Assembly: GCA_028098005.1 (NCBI GenBank) | Contig: JAOHFM010000017.1 | Coordinates: 1-27,204 of the forward strand | Direction: 5' to 3' | From: Psychrosphaera sp. | GTDB lineage: Bacteria > Pseudomonadota > Gammaproteobacteria > Enterobacterales > Alteromonadaceae | Length of the DNA: 27,204 nucleotides | Part shown: piece by piece, positions 7,515-14,855 of the stretch | Layout: each line of letters begins with the position of its first letter | Numbering within the stretch: the stretch's first letter is position 1 | Notes under the pieces: generated by a model | The model's database searches: none | Told to the model about the DNA's origin: nothing | What the model saw: the letters and a program-made list of their open reading frames with translations, nothing else | Program-made: the position numbers and the translations under genes

Positions 7515-8747
7515 ATGCAAGACCAGCAAGAAGCATTTAAGCAGAAACGAAAATTTATCGTTCGCTTGGGAAAAATGCTCCATAAATATGGCACACCCGC
7601 TTATCGATTAGAGGCGCACTTAATGACGCTTGCTGATGCGATAGGTTTGCGCTCGTCTTTTATCATATCGCCTACTTCAATGACATTTGTCTTGTGGACG
7701 GAAGGACACGAAGATGAATACACGCATGCAGCAAGGGTTGACCCCGGCGACTTAGACATGGGTTCGTTATCGCGTACCGATGATGTTGTTGATTTAGTGT
7801 TAGGTGGTGAGCTTAGTGTAGAAGAAGCACAAGAACGCCTTGATGAAATTGAATTTATGCCAAATCCTTATGGCCGTTTAGCAACTGGCTTTTCATTTGG
7901 CATGTCTGGTTGCGCATTTGCAATGCTAATGAATACAAGTTTGAACACGTCATTGTGGGCTGGTTTATTAGGTATTGTGGTTTACCTGTTTATTTTATGG
8001 TCGGAGCGCTCTAAAGGTATTGCCAACATGTTGGAGCCACTAGTGGCAATGATGTCGGCTATGGGTGCTTGTGCAATCGCAGCTTATGTCGACCCTGGCA
8101 TTAATATTCATTTAGCTATTTTATCATCCATTATCGTTCTAGTACCTGGTTTAGCACTAACTATTGGTTTGCAAGAATTGTCTGCGCGCCACTTAGTATC
8201 TGGCACGGCAAAAGTAATGGACGCTGTCATGATGCTGTTTAAACTGTATTTTGGAGCATTTGTTGGCGTTGAACTTGGGAAGGAAATGTTTGGCAAAGTT
8301 GAGTTTGTAGCTCAAGAATTGTTGCCATGGTGGACAGCTTGGTTGGCAATATTTATTTTAGGCTGGGCGCTTATTATTGCTTTCAGAACTAGGCGTCGGC
8401 ATATGCTTTGGTCACTACTGATTGGTTTTGTTGCTTACGGAACAAGTCACTACGGTTCAATACACTACGATGTTGGTATAGGTGCCTTTATTGGAGCCTT
8501 TATGGTTGGCATTTACGGAAACCTATTTACCCGTTTAGCCAACGCTCCTGCGGTAATTGTGACTATGCAAGGGTTGATTGTATTGGTACCCGGCAGTAAA
8601 ACGTTTATCAGTTTAAATTCATACATTGTTGGCGAGGGCTTTGCCTCTGCAGAAACGGCAGGTCAGCAATCTCTAATAATACTTATGTCCTTGGTAGCAG
8701 GACTTATTTTTGCCAACTCAGCACTCCCTCCTAAGAAAAGTTTGTAA
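7515..8747 (+). CDS. ThrE-family threonine/serine exporter-like membrane protein
   Basis: 410 residues. The N-terminal half is the ThrE/DUF1212 domain: a soluble stretch with 'LGKMLHKYGTPAYRLE' and 'SSFIISPTSMTFVLW', followed by several membrane helices from about residue 120 ('LATGFSFGMSGCAFAML'), and 'VPGLALTIGLQELSARHLVSG'. The C-terminal half is the related DUF3815/ThrE_2 unit ending 'IVLVPGSKTFISLNSYIVG'. In many bacteria the two halves are separate genes; here they are fused, as in Corynebacterium ThrE. The family exports threonine and serine, but the substrate here is not shown. It starts 1 nt after rmuC. A stem-loop without a U tract follows at 8756-8790. Confidence 0.88.
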   Translation: MQDQQEAFKQKRKFIVRLGKMLHKYGTPAYRLEAHLMTLADAIGLRSSFIISPTSMTFVLWTEGHEDEYTHAARVDPGDLDMGSLSRTDDVVDLVLGGELSVEEAQERLDEIEFMPNPYGRLATGFSFGMSGCAFAMLMNTSLNTSLWAGLLGIVVYLFILWSERSKGIANMLEPLVAMMSAMGACAIAAYVDPGINIHLAILSSIIVLVPGLALTIGLQELSARHLVSGTAKVMDAVMMLFKLYFGAFVGVELGKEMFGKVEFVAQELLPWWTAWLAIFILGWALIIAFRTRRRHMLWSLLIGFVAYGTSHYGSIHYDVGIGAFIGAFMVGIYGNLFTRLANAPAVIVTMQGLIVLVPGSKTFISLNSYIVGEGFASAETAGQQSLIILMSLVAGLIFANSALPPKKSL

Positions 8748-8755
8748 CCTTATTA

Positions 8756-8790
8756 ACCGCCATTTGATTAAATATTGTTCAATTGGCGGT
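8756..8790 (+). other. Stem-loop downstream of the exporter gene
   Basis: ACCGCCA (8756-8762) pairs with TGGCGGT (8784-8790), continuing after one mismatch with TTGA/TCAA (8764-8767 with 8779-8782). No T run follows, so it is not a classical terminator; it may protect a 3' end or act with Rho. Confidence 0.5.
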
Positions 8791-8831
8791 CATTCACCGA
8801 TTAAAATTTGCACTCCTTGGTTAAAAGATAT

Positions 8832-8902
8832 ACGTTAATTTTGTTGAATAAAAATTAAACTAAATCAACGTCAAACTGCATGAAGCAGTTTTAGACTATA
8901 AA
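8832..8902 (+). promoter_or_regulatory. Probable coxB promoter region with two inverted repeats
   Basis: ACGTTAATTT (8832-8841) and AAATCAACGT (8862-8871) are inverted copies with one mismatch and a 20-nt spacer. Directly after comes AAACTGC-N5-GCAGTTT (8873-8891, perfect arms), then a TATAAA -10 box (8897-8902). The second repeat occupies the -35 position, so it could be an operator. The boxes are seen; the regulator is unknown. The remainder of the 282-bp gap (8748-9029) holds a stem-loop at 8756-8790 and the structured leader at 8924-9000. Confidence 0.4.
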
Positions 8903-8923
8903 AATAATAATTTAAAAGCATAC

Positions 8924-9000
8924 GGGGAGCACTGTCTAAGGCCGCACAGAGGTTGTGCGTAGGGTCTTGGCTGGTACTGAGGTGGGTTGTACAGAATCCC
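8924..9000 (+). promoter_or_regulatory. Structured 5' leader of the cox operon (candidate cis-regulatory RNA)
   Basis: This leader is clearly richer in G and C than its surroundings and folds into two hairpins. Hairpin 1: AAGGC (8938-8942) with GTCTT (8964-8968) around CGCACA (8943-8948) with TGTGCG (8954-8959), loop GAGGT. Hairpin 2: CTG-(G)-TAC (8971-8977) with GTACAG (8989-8994), one bulged G, loop with GAGGTGGG. An alternative closing stem, GGG/CTGT (8924-8935) with ACAG/CCC (8991-9000), would exclude the base of hairpin 2. The coxB ribosome site (GGAGGA 9018-9023) lies 18 nt further on. It matches no RNA class I can name. Confidence 0.45.
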
Positions 9001-9029
9001 TAACTGTTTTTCATTATGGAGGATTCTGT

Positions 9030-10163
9030 GTGACTGCTAAGCAATTAAGTTGGTTAGTGCCAACTGCCGTATTTGCTAATTCCGCAATGGCCGATGACAT
9101 GCGTCTTAACCTTACCAAAGGGGTGACAGACATAAGTTCAAGTGTTTATGACTTGCACATGATCATTTTCTACATTTGTTGCGTGATAGCTATATTAGTT
9201 TTTGGAGTAATGTTCTATTCAATGCTCCATCACCGTAAATCGAAAGGCGTAACGCCTGCTAATTTCCATGAAAGCACCAAAGTTGAAATAATTTGGACCG
9301 CGGTTCCCTTCATTATTCTTATCGGTATGGCCTTTCCAGCCACAAAAACCTTGATAGAAATGGAAGACACCAGTGATGCAGATCTCACCGTTCAAGTAAC
9401 GGGCTCACAATGGAAGTGGCACTATAAATACTTCGACCATGATTTAGAGTATTACAGCCTTCTTGCTACCGCCCCTCAACAAATTTCAAATGAACGCGAA
9501 AAATCCGACAACTATTTATTGGAAGTGGACCGTCCGTTGGTGATCCCAGTGGGTAAAAAAGTGCGTTTCTTAATTACCTCTGACGATGTAATCCATTCTT
9601 GGTGGGTACCGGAATTTGCCGTTAAAAAAGACGCTAACCCTGGCTTTATTAATGAGTCCTGGACACGTGTAAATGAACCCGGTATTTACCGAGGCCAATG
9701 TGCTGAGCTTTGTGGAAAAGATCATGGTTTCATGCCAATCGTTGTGATTGCAAAAGAGCAAGGTGACTTTGACGCGTGGATGAAACAAGAAGTTGAAATG
9801 GCACGCATCGCCAAAGAAGAAGAGCAAAAATTACTTGCTATGAATATGTCTTACGACGAGTTGATGAAAGTGGGTGAAAAAGCTTACATCGCAAACTGTG
9901 CTGCGTGTCACCAAGTTTCAGGTGAAGGCATTCCTGGCGTATTCCCAGCGTTAAAAGGCAGCAAAATTGCCATGGAAGACCTTGGTGCGCATATAGACAT
10001 TGTTGTGAACGGCAAACCGGGCTCTGCAATGCAAGGTTACGGTAAGCAACTTGGTTTAAAAGACCTAGCAGCCATAGTGACCTACGAGCGTAATGCTTGG
10101 GGCAATAATACCGGTGACGCAGTGCAAGCTGCTCAAATTAACGCTTACTTAACCAGTCAATAG
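9030..10163 (+). CDS. coxB: Cytochrome c oxidase subunit II with fused cytochrome c domain
   Basis: Membrane-anchored periplasmic subunit that takes electrons into the CuA centre and passes them to subunit I. From GTG 9030 it has 377 residues; GGAGGA (9018-9023) lies 6 nt upstream, whereas the open frame extending to 8955 has no ribosome site and covers the structured leader. Residues 1-21 are a signal peptide ending AMA. Two membrane helices follow at about 45-68 and 88-110. The cupredoxin domain carries the CuA ligands H189 ('DDVIHSWWVPEF'), C224, C228, H232 and M235 ('CAELCGKDHGFM'). After a linker comes a class I cytochrome c domain with CAACH at 290-294 and a later Met ('GSAMQGYG') as likely sixth heme ligand. 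The fused domain is typical of caa3-like oxidases, including the Pseudomonas aa3 enzyme. First gene of the operon; coxA follows at 10 bp. Confidence 0.96.
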   Translation: MTAKQLSWLVPTAVFANSAMADDMRLNLTKGVTDISSSVYDLHMIIFYICCVIAILVFGVMFYSMLHHRKSKGVTPANFHESTKVEIIWTAVPFIILIGMAFPATKTLIEMEDTSDADLTVQVTGSQWKWHYKYFDHDLEYYSLLATAPQQISNEREKSDNYLLEVDRPLVIPVGKKVRFLITSDDVIHSWWVPEFAVKKDANPGFINESWTRVNEPGIYRGQCAELCGKDHGFMPIVVIAKEQGDFDAWMKQEVEMARIAKEEEQKLLAMNMSYDELMKVGEKAYIANCAACHQVSGEGIPGVFPALKGSKIAMEDLGAHIDIVVNGKPGSAMQGYGKQLGLKDLAAIVTYERNAWGNNTGDAVQAAQINAYLTSQ

Positions 10164-10173
10164 GAGGCATGTC

Positions 10174-11769
10174 ATGAGTTCTATAGAAAATAGTGCAACC
10201 GATCATCACGACGATCATGAACACCATGGTGCCCCTAAAGGCATTATGCGTTGGATACTAACCACGAACCACAAAGATATTGGTAGTCTTTACCTGTTGT
10301 TTTCACTACTAATGTTTTTTATTGGTGGTGCAATGGCCATGGTAATAAGAGCCGAGCTCTTTCAACCGGGTTTACAAATTGTAGAACCTAATTTCTTTAA
10401 TCAAATGACAACCGTTCACGGTTTGATAATGGTTTTTGGTGCGGTAATGCCAGCCTTTGTTGGCCTGGCTAACTGGATGGTTCCAATGATGATTGGTGCG
10501 CCTGATATGGCCTTACCAAGAATGAACAACTGGAGCTTCTGGATTTTACCTTTCGCGTTCCTCATTCTTTTAATGTCATTATTTATGGAAGGCGGCGGTC
10601 CTGCATTTGGTTGGACGTTCTACGCACCATTATCAACAACCTACAGTGGTGACAGCACGGCGTTTTTTGTGTTCTCTGTTCATATTATGGGTATATCATC
10701 CATCATGGGCGCTATTAACGTTATTGTGACCATTTTTAACCTTCGAGCGCCTGGCATGACGTACATGAAAATGCCGCTGTTTGTTTGGACTTGGTTAATT
10801 ACGGCATTTTTACTTATTGCGGTTATGCCTGTATTAGCTGGCGCAGTAACCATGGTATTGACGGATAAGTACTTCGCAACATCCTTCTTTAGCGCAGCGG
10901 GTGGCGGTGATCCTGTCTTATTCCAACATATATTTTGGTTCTTCGGGCACCCTGAAGTTTACATTATGATATTACCGGCTTTCGGCATTATCTCTCAAAT
11001 CGTCCCTACGTTTAGTCGTAAGCGGTTGTTTGGTTACTCTTCCATGGTTTATGCAACGGCCTCAATTGCAATATTGTCCTTTATGGTTTGGGCACATCAT
11101 ATGTTTACAACCGGTATGCCGTTGGCGGGCGAGTTGTTCTTTATGTACTTCACCATGCTGATATCAGTGCCTACTGGTGTAAAGGTCTTTAACTGGGTGG
11201 CTACAATGTGGCGAGGCGCGTTGACGTTTGAAGTGCCAATGATGTTCTCCATAGCCTTTATTGTTCTGTTTACTATAGGTGGCTTGTCCGGACTTATGTT
11301 GGCTATAACCCCTGCAGATTTCCAATACCATGATACCTATTTTGTTGTTGCTCACTTCCATTACGTTCTAGTAACGGGTGCCATATTTTCAATTATGGCG
11401 GGTGCTTATTACTGGTTACCTAAATGGACTGGACATATGTTTGATGAAGGCTTAGCTAAGCTTCACTTTTGGTTATCACTGGTATCGGTGAACGTTTTAT
11501 TCTTCCCTATGCACTTTGTTGGACTCGCAGGAATGCCACGTCGTATTCCTGATTACGCCACTCAATTTGCAGACTTTAACGCCATTATAAGTATTGGTGG
11601 TTTTGCATTTGGTTTATCTCAGTTGCTGTTTGTTGCTGTGGTTTACAAGTGCATCAAAGGTGGAGAAAAAGCAACTGCTCAAGTTTGGGAAGGCGCTGAA
11701 GGTTTAGAGTGGGAAGTACCATCGCCTGCTCCGTACCATACGTTTGAAACGCCACCGACCATTAAGTAA
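10174..11769 (+). CDS. coxA: Cytochrome c oxidase subunit I
   Basis: Catalytic subunit with low-spin heme a and the heme a3-CuB site where O2 is reduced and protons are pumped across the inner membrane. 531 residues and about 12 membrane helices. All metal ligands are present: H82 and H396 for heme a, H394 for heme a3, and H259, H308 and H309 for CuB; Y263 in 'GHPEVY' is the tyrosine cross-linked to H259. The 'HDTYFVVAHFHYVL' helix and the K-channel stretch 'YSSMVYATASIA' mark an A-type heme-copper oxidase, not a cbb3 enzyme. The N-terminal tail is His-rich (HHDDHEHH at 11-18), which might bind metal but is common in this family. Strong ribosome site GGAGG at 10163-10167; next gene 18 bp downstream. 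Confidence 0.98.
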   Translation: MSSIENSATDHHDDHEHHGAPKGIMRWILTTNHKDIGSLYLLFSLLMFFIGGAMAMVIRAELFQPGLQIVEPNFFNQMTTVHGLIMVFGAVMPAFVGLANWMVPMMIGAPDMALPRMNNWSFWILPFAFLILLMSLFMEGGGPAFGWTFYAPLSTTYSGDSTAFFVFSVHIMGISSIMGAINVIVTIFNLRAPGMTYMKMPLFVWTWLITAFLLIAVMPVLAGAVTMVLTDKYFATSFFSAAGGGDPVLFQHIFWFFGHPEVYIMILPAFGIISQIVPTFSRKRLFGYSSMVYATASIAILSFMVWAHHMFTTGMPLAGELFFMYFTMLISVPTGVKVFNWVATMWRGALTFEVPMMFSIAFIVLFTIGGLSGLMLAITPADFQYHDTYFVVAHFHYVLVTGAIFSIMAGAYYWLPKWTGHMFDEGLAKLHFWLSLVSVNVLFFPMHFVGLAGMPRRIPDYATQFADFNAIISIGGFAFGLSQLLFVAVVYKCIKGGEKATAQVWEGAEGLEWEVPSPAPYHTFETPPTIK

Positions 11770-11787
11770 AGGTTGAGAGAGGTTTTT

Positions 11788-12366
11788 ATGAGCGCACAAC
11801 AAAATACTAAACCCGATCACTTAAAGTTGATCAAAAAGTTGGTTTTTACCGTGGTCTTCATGTTTGGTTTCGGTTTTGCGCTCGTGCCTCTTTACGATGT
11901 CTTTTGCGACATCACTGGGTTAAATGGGAAAACAAGTAATTCAGCAGCAACACAATCGCAAGTTGTCGATGTTGATCGACTTGTTACTGTCGAGTTTATC
12001 GCCCACACCCAAGGTCGTTTACCTTGGACTTTTGAGCCAGAGATTAAGCGTATAAAGGTCCATCCAGGTGAACACCATGAAGTTAATTTTTTAGTTTCTA
12101 ATCAATCAGCAGGTGACATGGTTGTGCAAGCAATACCGTCTGTTAGCCCTGGGTTAGCAGCAACTTATTTTAATAAAGTTGAATGTTTTTGCTTTAACCA
12201 TCAGCCGTTGGAAAAGGGCGAATTAGCCAAATTAGGCTTACAGTTTTATATCGACCCAGAATTGCCAGCGGAATACGGCACTGTGACGTTGTCTTACACC
12301 TTGTTTGACATCAGTGACAAACTTGAAGCGTCTGCATTTGCAGAGCTTTTTGCTGATTCAGAATAA
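11788..12366 (+). CDS. ctaG: Cytochrome c oxidase assembly protein CtaG/Cox11
   Basis: Copper chaperone that supplies CuB to subunit I. From ATG 11788 it has 192 residues; GAGAGAGG (11775-11782) lies 5 nt upstream, which makes it preferable to the in-frame TTG at 11773. One N-terminal membrane helix (about 18-40, 'LVFTVVFMFGFGFALVPLYDVFC') anchors an exported beta-sandwich domain. 'FVPLYDVFCDITGLNGKT'-like sequence is the Cox11 signature, and 'VECFCFNHQPL' contains the CFCF copper-binding cysteines. Its position between coxA and coxC is the usual one in proteobacterial cox operons. Confidence 0.96.
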   Translation: MSAQQNTKPDHLKLIKKLVFTVVFMFGFGFALVPLYDVFCDITGLNGKTSNSAATQSQVVDVDRLVTVEFIAHTQGRLPWTFEPEIKRIKVHPGEHHEVNFLVSNQSAGDMVVQAIPSVSPGLAATYFNKVECFCFNHQPLEKGELAKLGLQFYIDPELPAEYGTVTLSYTLFDISDKLEASAFAELFADSE

Positions 12367-12390
12367 TAATGCTCATAGAGAGGGCAAATA

Positions 12391-13272
12391 ATGTCTAGTG
12401 AATATCAAAAGTATTACGTACCAGCTCAAAGTCCATGGCCAATTGTTGGGGCCATAGGTTTATTTTGTATAGCCTTTGGTGCGGGTGGTTACGTTAACGA
12501 CGTAACAAAAGGAGAGTCAGGTTTCAGTGGTTATTTATTGTTAGCCGGTATATTAACCATCATTTTTATGTTGGTAGGTTGGTTTAGAAACGTGATAGAC
12601 GAGTCAATGAGTGGCATGTATAGCGCTCAAATGGATCGTTCATTCAAACAAGGGATGAGTTGGTTTATTTTTTCGGAAGTAATGTTTTTTGGGGCATTTT
12701 TTGGCGCATTATTTTATGCACGAATGTTCTCTGTACCTTGGTTAGGTGGCGGAAGTAATAATCTTAGTACGCATGAAGTATTGTGGCCCGCATTTGAAGC
12801 AATTTGGCCGCTTGTTAAAACACCAGACGGAACAACAACAGAAGCTATGGGGTGGACGGGTTTACCGTTATACAACACCATCATTCTATTAATCTCGTCA
12901 GTGACGTTACACTTTGCCCACGTAGGACTAGAAGAAAATAAACGTACCCAACTAAAAGTAGGATTGGGCGTCACTATTTTATTGGGGTGTATTTTCCTGG
13001 TGCTTCAAGTTGAAGAGTATGTGCATGCATATAGAGAAATGGGCCTAATGCTGTCTAGTGGAATATACGGCAATACCTTTTTCTTATTAACCGGCTTTCA
13101 CGGTTTACATGTCACGCTAGGGACCATAATGCTAATTATCATGTTCTTTAGAATTGTGCTGAAAGAGCATTTCACACCTGAAAATCACTTTGGTTTTCAA
13201 GCGACTAGTTGGTATTGGCATTTTGTTGATGTGGTTTGGGTTTGCTTATTTATATTTGTTTATATTTTGTAA
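12391..13272 (+). CDS. coxC: Cytochrome c oxidase subunit III
   Basis: 293-residue membrane subunit with seven helices that stabilises subunit I and its proton uptake path; it binds no metal. Recognisable pieces are the N-terminal 'YYVPAQSPWPIVGA', 'GMSWFIFSEVMFFGAFFGAL' split over helix 3, 'TLHFAHVGLEE', 'FHGLHVTLGTIML' and the C-terminal 'SWYWHFVDVVWVCLFIFVY'. E in 'FSEVMFF' is the conserved subunit III glutamate. GAGAGGG at 12378-12384 is the ribosome site. It ends 8 bp before the convergent end of the reverse-strand DUF2909 gene. Confidence 0.97.
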   Translation: MSSEYQKYYVPAQSPWPIVGAIGLFCIAFGAGGYVNDVTKGESGFSGYLLLAGILTIIFMLVGWFRNVIDESMSGMYSAQMDRSFKQGMSWFIFSEVMFFGAFFGALFYARMFSVPWLGGGSNNLSTHEVLWPAFEAIWPLVKTPDGTTTEAMGWTGLPLYNTIILLISSVTLHFAHVGLEENKRTQLKVGLGVTILLGCIFLVLQVEEYVHAYREMGLMLSSGIYGNTFFLLTGFHGLHVTLGTIMLIIMFFRIVLKEHFTPENHFGFQATSWYWHFVDVVWVCLFIFVYIL

Positions 13273-13279
13273 TCAAAGC

Positions 13280-13504
13280 TTACCCTTTACTGTAAGGGCT
13301 TGGGTTAGGTTCAATAATGCCCAGAGCAAGCAATATAAGTAATAACACCATGAGTGCGCCGGTAAATAACAATCGGCGCCCTATAAAATGTGACATAGGC
13401 GGAGCTTTTTTGTCGCCTTTTAACATAGTAAACATTGCTTTAAATAAGTTGAAAATAATACTTAAAAGTAAAATGACGATGATGGCTTTAACTATAAATT
13501 CCAT
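13280..13504 (-). CDS. Twin-transmembrane DUF2909 family protein
   Basis: 74 residues with two membrane helices, about 6-24 (KAIIVILLLSIIFNLFKAM) and 46-66 (LFTGALMVLLLILLALG), joined by a short basic loop (KGDKKAPPMSHFIGRR). This is the pattern of DUF2909, a small protein of unknown function that accompanies aa3 oxidase genes in gammaproteobacteria. It is encoded against the operon, between coxC and SURF1, converging with coxC and diverging from SURF1. TAAAAT about 15 nt before its ATG (on the minus strand) could be a -10 box with a very short leader. Its role is unknown; its constant place suggests a part in oxidase assembly or stability. Confidence 0.8.
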   Translation of the reverse strand: MEFIVKAIIVILLLSIIFNLFKAMFTMLKGDKKAPPMSHFIGRRLLFTGALMVLLLILLALGIIEPNPSPYSKG

Positions 13505-13560
13505 TGTCTTGCCTATATTTTAGTAGTTGGTTGTTAGGTTTATTGGGTCATGAAAAATTA

Positions 13561-14322
13561 ATGCTTTTTTTTAAACGCTTCAAATTTACCCCATTGTCAG
13601 TATTGATTACTGTGACGGCATTTTTGATTTTGTGCAAGTTAGGCTTTTGGCAACTTGAGCGCGCAGAACAGAAGCAAATACTCCTAGAGCAAACGGTTGG
13701 TGTAGTCTTATCTCAGCAAGCGCTGTTGGAAAGTGTTACCTCTGGCGAGGTTTCTGAGTTGAATAATAAAGAAGTCGAAGTGGCATTAATACTTGATACA
13801 GAGTCAATCTGGCTAATAGACAATAAGATACATCAAGGCCAAGTGGGTTATGACATAGTTGTGCCGGCCTCGCTGAGTAGCACTATTGAAGATAAGAATA
13901 CTTATCTTTTTGTCAATTTAGGTTGGTGGAAAGCGCCAGCCACCCGCGCTGAGTTACCAGAAGTTGTATTACCAAAAAAGGTAACCTTAACAGGAAGGCT
14001 TAAAACCACAGATTTGGCGCAGTTTACGTTAAGTGATAAATCGGGTGAATACGCTTTTCCTCAAAGGGTACAGTCGGTTAATGCGATTTTAGAATATTAT
14101 AAAAAGCACGTCCCACCAATTGCGCCGGTGTTTTTGTACGCCAACTCAAACACCATTGCTAAACACCCACAACTTTATAAACCTGTTGTAATGCCACCTG
14201 AAAAACACGTTGCCTATGCGGTGCAGTGGTTTTTATTAGCGGCTGCAGCGGTCATTGTATTTTTATTCGCTAGTTTGCGATCAGGTAGTCAGTTAAACAA
14301 AAGGAACAATTATGAAGTCTAA
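13561..14322 (+). CDS. SURF1 family cytochrome oxidase assembly protein
   Basis: Inner-membrane protein that helps place heme a into subunit I. From ATG 13561 it is 253 residues, the usual bacterial length; the frame is open back to a TTG at 13504, and TTG codons at 13531 and 13543 are other candidates, so the start is uncertain. Two membrane helices enclose an exported domain: the first at about 10-32 runs into the SURF1 signature 'GFWQLERAEQK', and the last, near the C terminus, is 'YAVQWFLLAAAAVIVFLF'. 'VGYDIVVP' and 'LFVNLGWWKAP' are also family features. The last 11 bp overlap the next gene. The start lies 56 bp from the divergent DUF2909 start. Confidence 0.92.
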   Translation: MLFFKRFKFTPLSVLITVTAFLILCKLGFWQLERAEQKQILLEQTVGVVLSQQALLESVTSGEVSELNNKEVEVALILDTESIWLIDNKIHQGQVGYDIVVPASLSSTIEDKNTYLFVNLGWWKAPATRAELPEVVLPKKVTLTGRLKTTDLAQFTLSDKSGEYAFPQRVQSVNAILEYYKKHVPPIAPVFLYANSNTIAKHPQLYKPVVMPPEKHVAYAVQWFLLAAAAVIVFLFASLRSGSQLNKRNNYEV

Positions 14323-14815
14323 ATCATTTTTTGGAATATTTTTGGCGATGGCTGCGGTCCCGCTAGTTCTTGCTTATTTGGTATTAAAAATGGGTTGGTA
14401 TACGCCAGCAGCAACCAATAAAGGTCAGTTTTTGCAAAGTGAAATTGTATTACCTATTAAAACTGAATCGCCGATGTGGAGCATAGTTTATCAGCCAAAA
14501 AATACAGGCTGTGATCAGTTTTGTGAAGAACAGCTATATGGGTTAAATCAAACTTACTTGGCGCTAGGCAAGCTACAAAAAAGAGTAAATGCTTGGGTAT
14601 TAACAAACGAAATGCCTTTGCAGGACTATCCAGCGACTAAAGCTTATTCTGCGAGTAATAAAGACTTAGACAGTGAACATATTTATGTAATAGATCCAAT
14701 GGGTAAAGTTATTTTGAAATACCCAGGAAGCCAAACTCGTGAAATCACAATTAGAACCAGCAAAGACATACTTTCTGATTTGAAAAAGCTGTTAAATTAT
14801 GCTCGTATAGGTTAA
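14312..14815 (+). CDS. Cox-cluster membrane-anchored protein with CxxxC motif
   Basis: 167 residues: one N-terminal membrane helix (about 5-27, FFGIFLAMAAVPLVLAYLVL), then an exported domain. 'NTGCDQFCEEQLYGLNQTY' carries a CxxxC pair at about 67-71, and the end reads 'IYVIDPMGKVILKYPG', which resembles the strand and turn of SCO/thioredoxin-like proteins (compare 'VVLLNPNGQIHAMF' in the SCO protein of this operon). A conserved gene of this kind, sometimes called a transmembrane cytochrome oxidase-associated protein, occupies the same place between SURF1 and ctaA in other proteobacteria. A copper or disulfide role is inferred. It overlaps SURF1 by 11 bp, so translation is coupled. Confidence 0.75.
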   Translation: MKSKSFFGIFLAMAAVPLVLAYLVLKMGWYTPAATNKGQFLQSEIVLPIKTESPMWSIVYQPKNTGCDQFCEEQLYGLNQTYLALGKLQKRVNAWVLTNEMPLQDYPATKAYSASNKDLDSEHIYVIDPMGKVILKYPGSQTREITIRTSKDILSDLKKLLNYARIG

Positions 14816-14855
14816 TAATTAAACATCCCGACTAATAATAAAAATAAGGGTTATG

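Noticed and set aside
8832..8848. Possible ArcA box (GTTAATTTTGTTGA) ahead of coxB
   Set aside because: The two half-repeats are 9 bp apart instead of the 11 bp expected for ArcA.
8955..9029. Upstream in-frame extension of coxB
   Set aside because: It has no ribosome site, contains the structured leader hairpins and would add 25 residues before the signal peptide. GTG 9030 with GGAGGA is much better.
13283..13298. CCCTT/AAGGG hairpin between coxC and DUF2909 as a two-way terminator
   Set aside because: Only 5 bp, inside the DUF2909 coding end, and no T tract on either strand.
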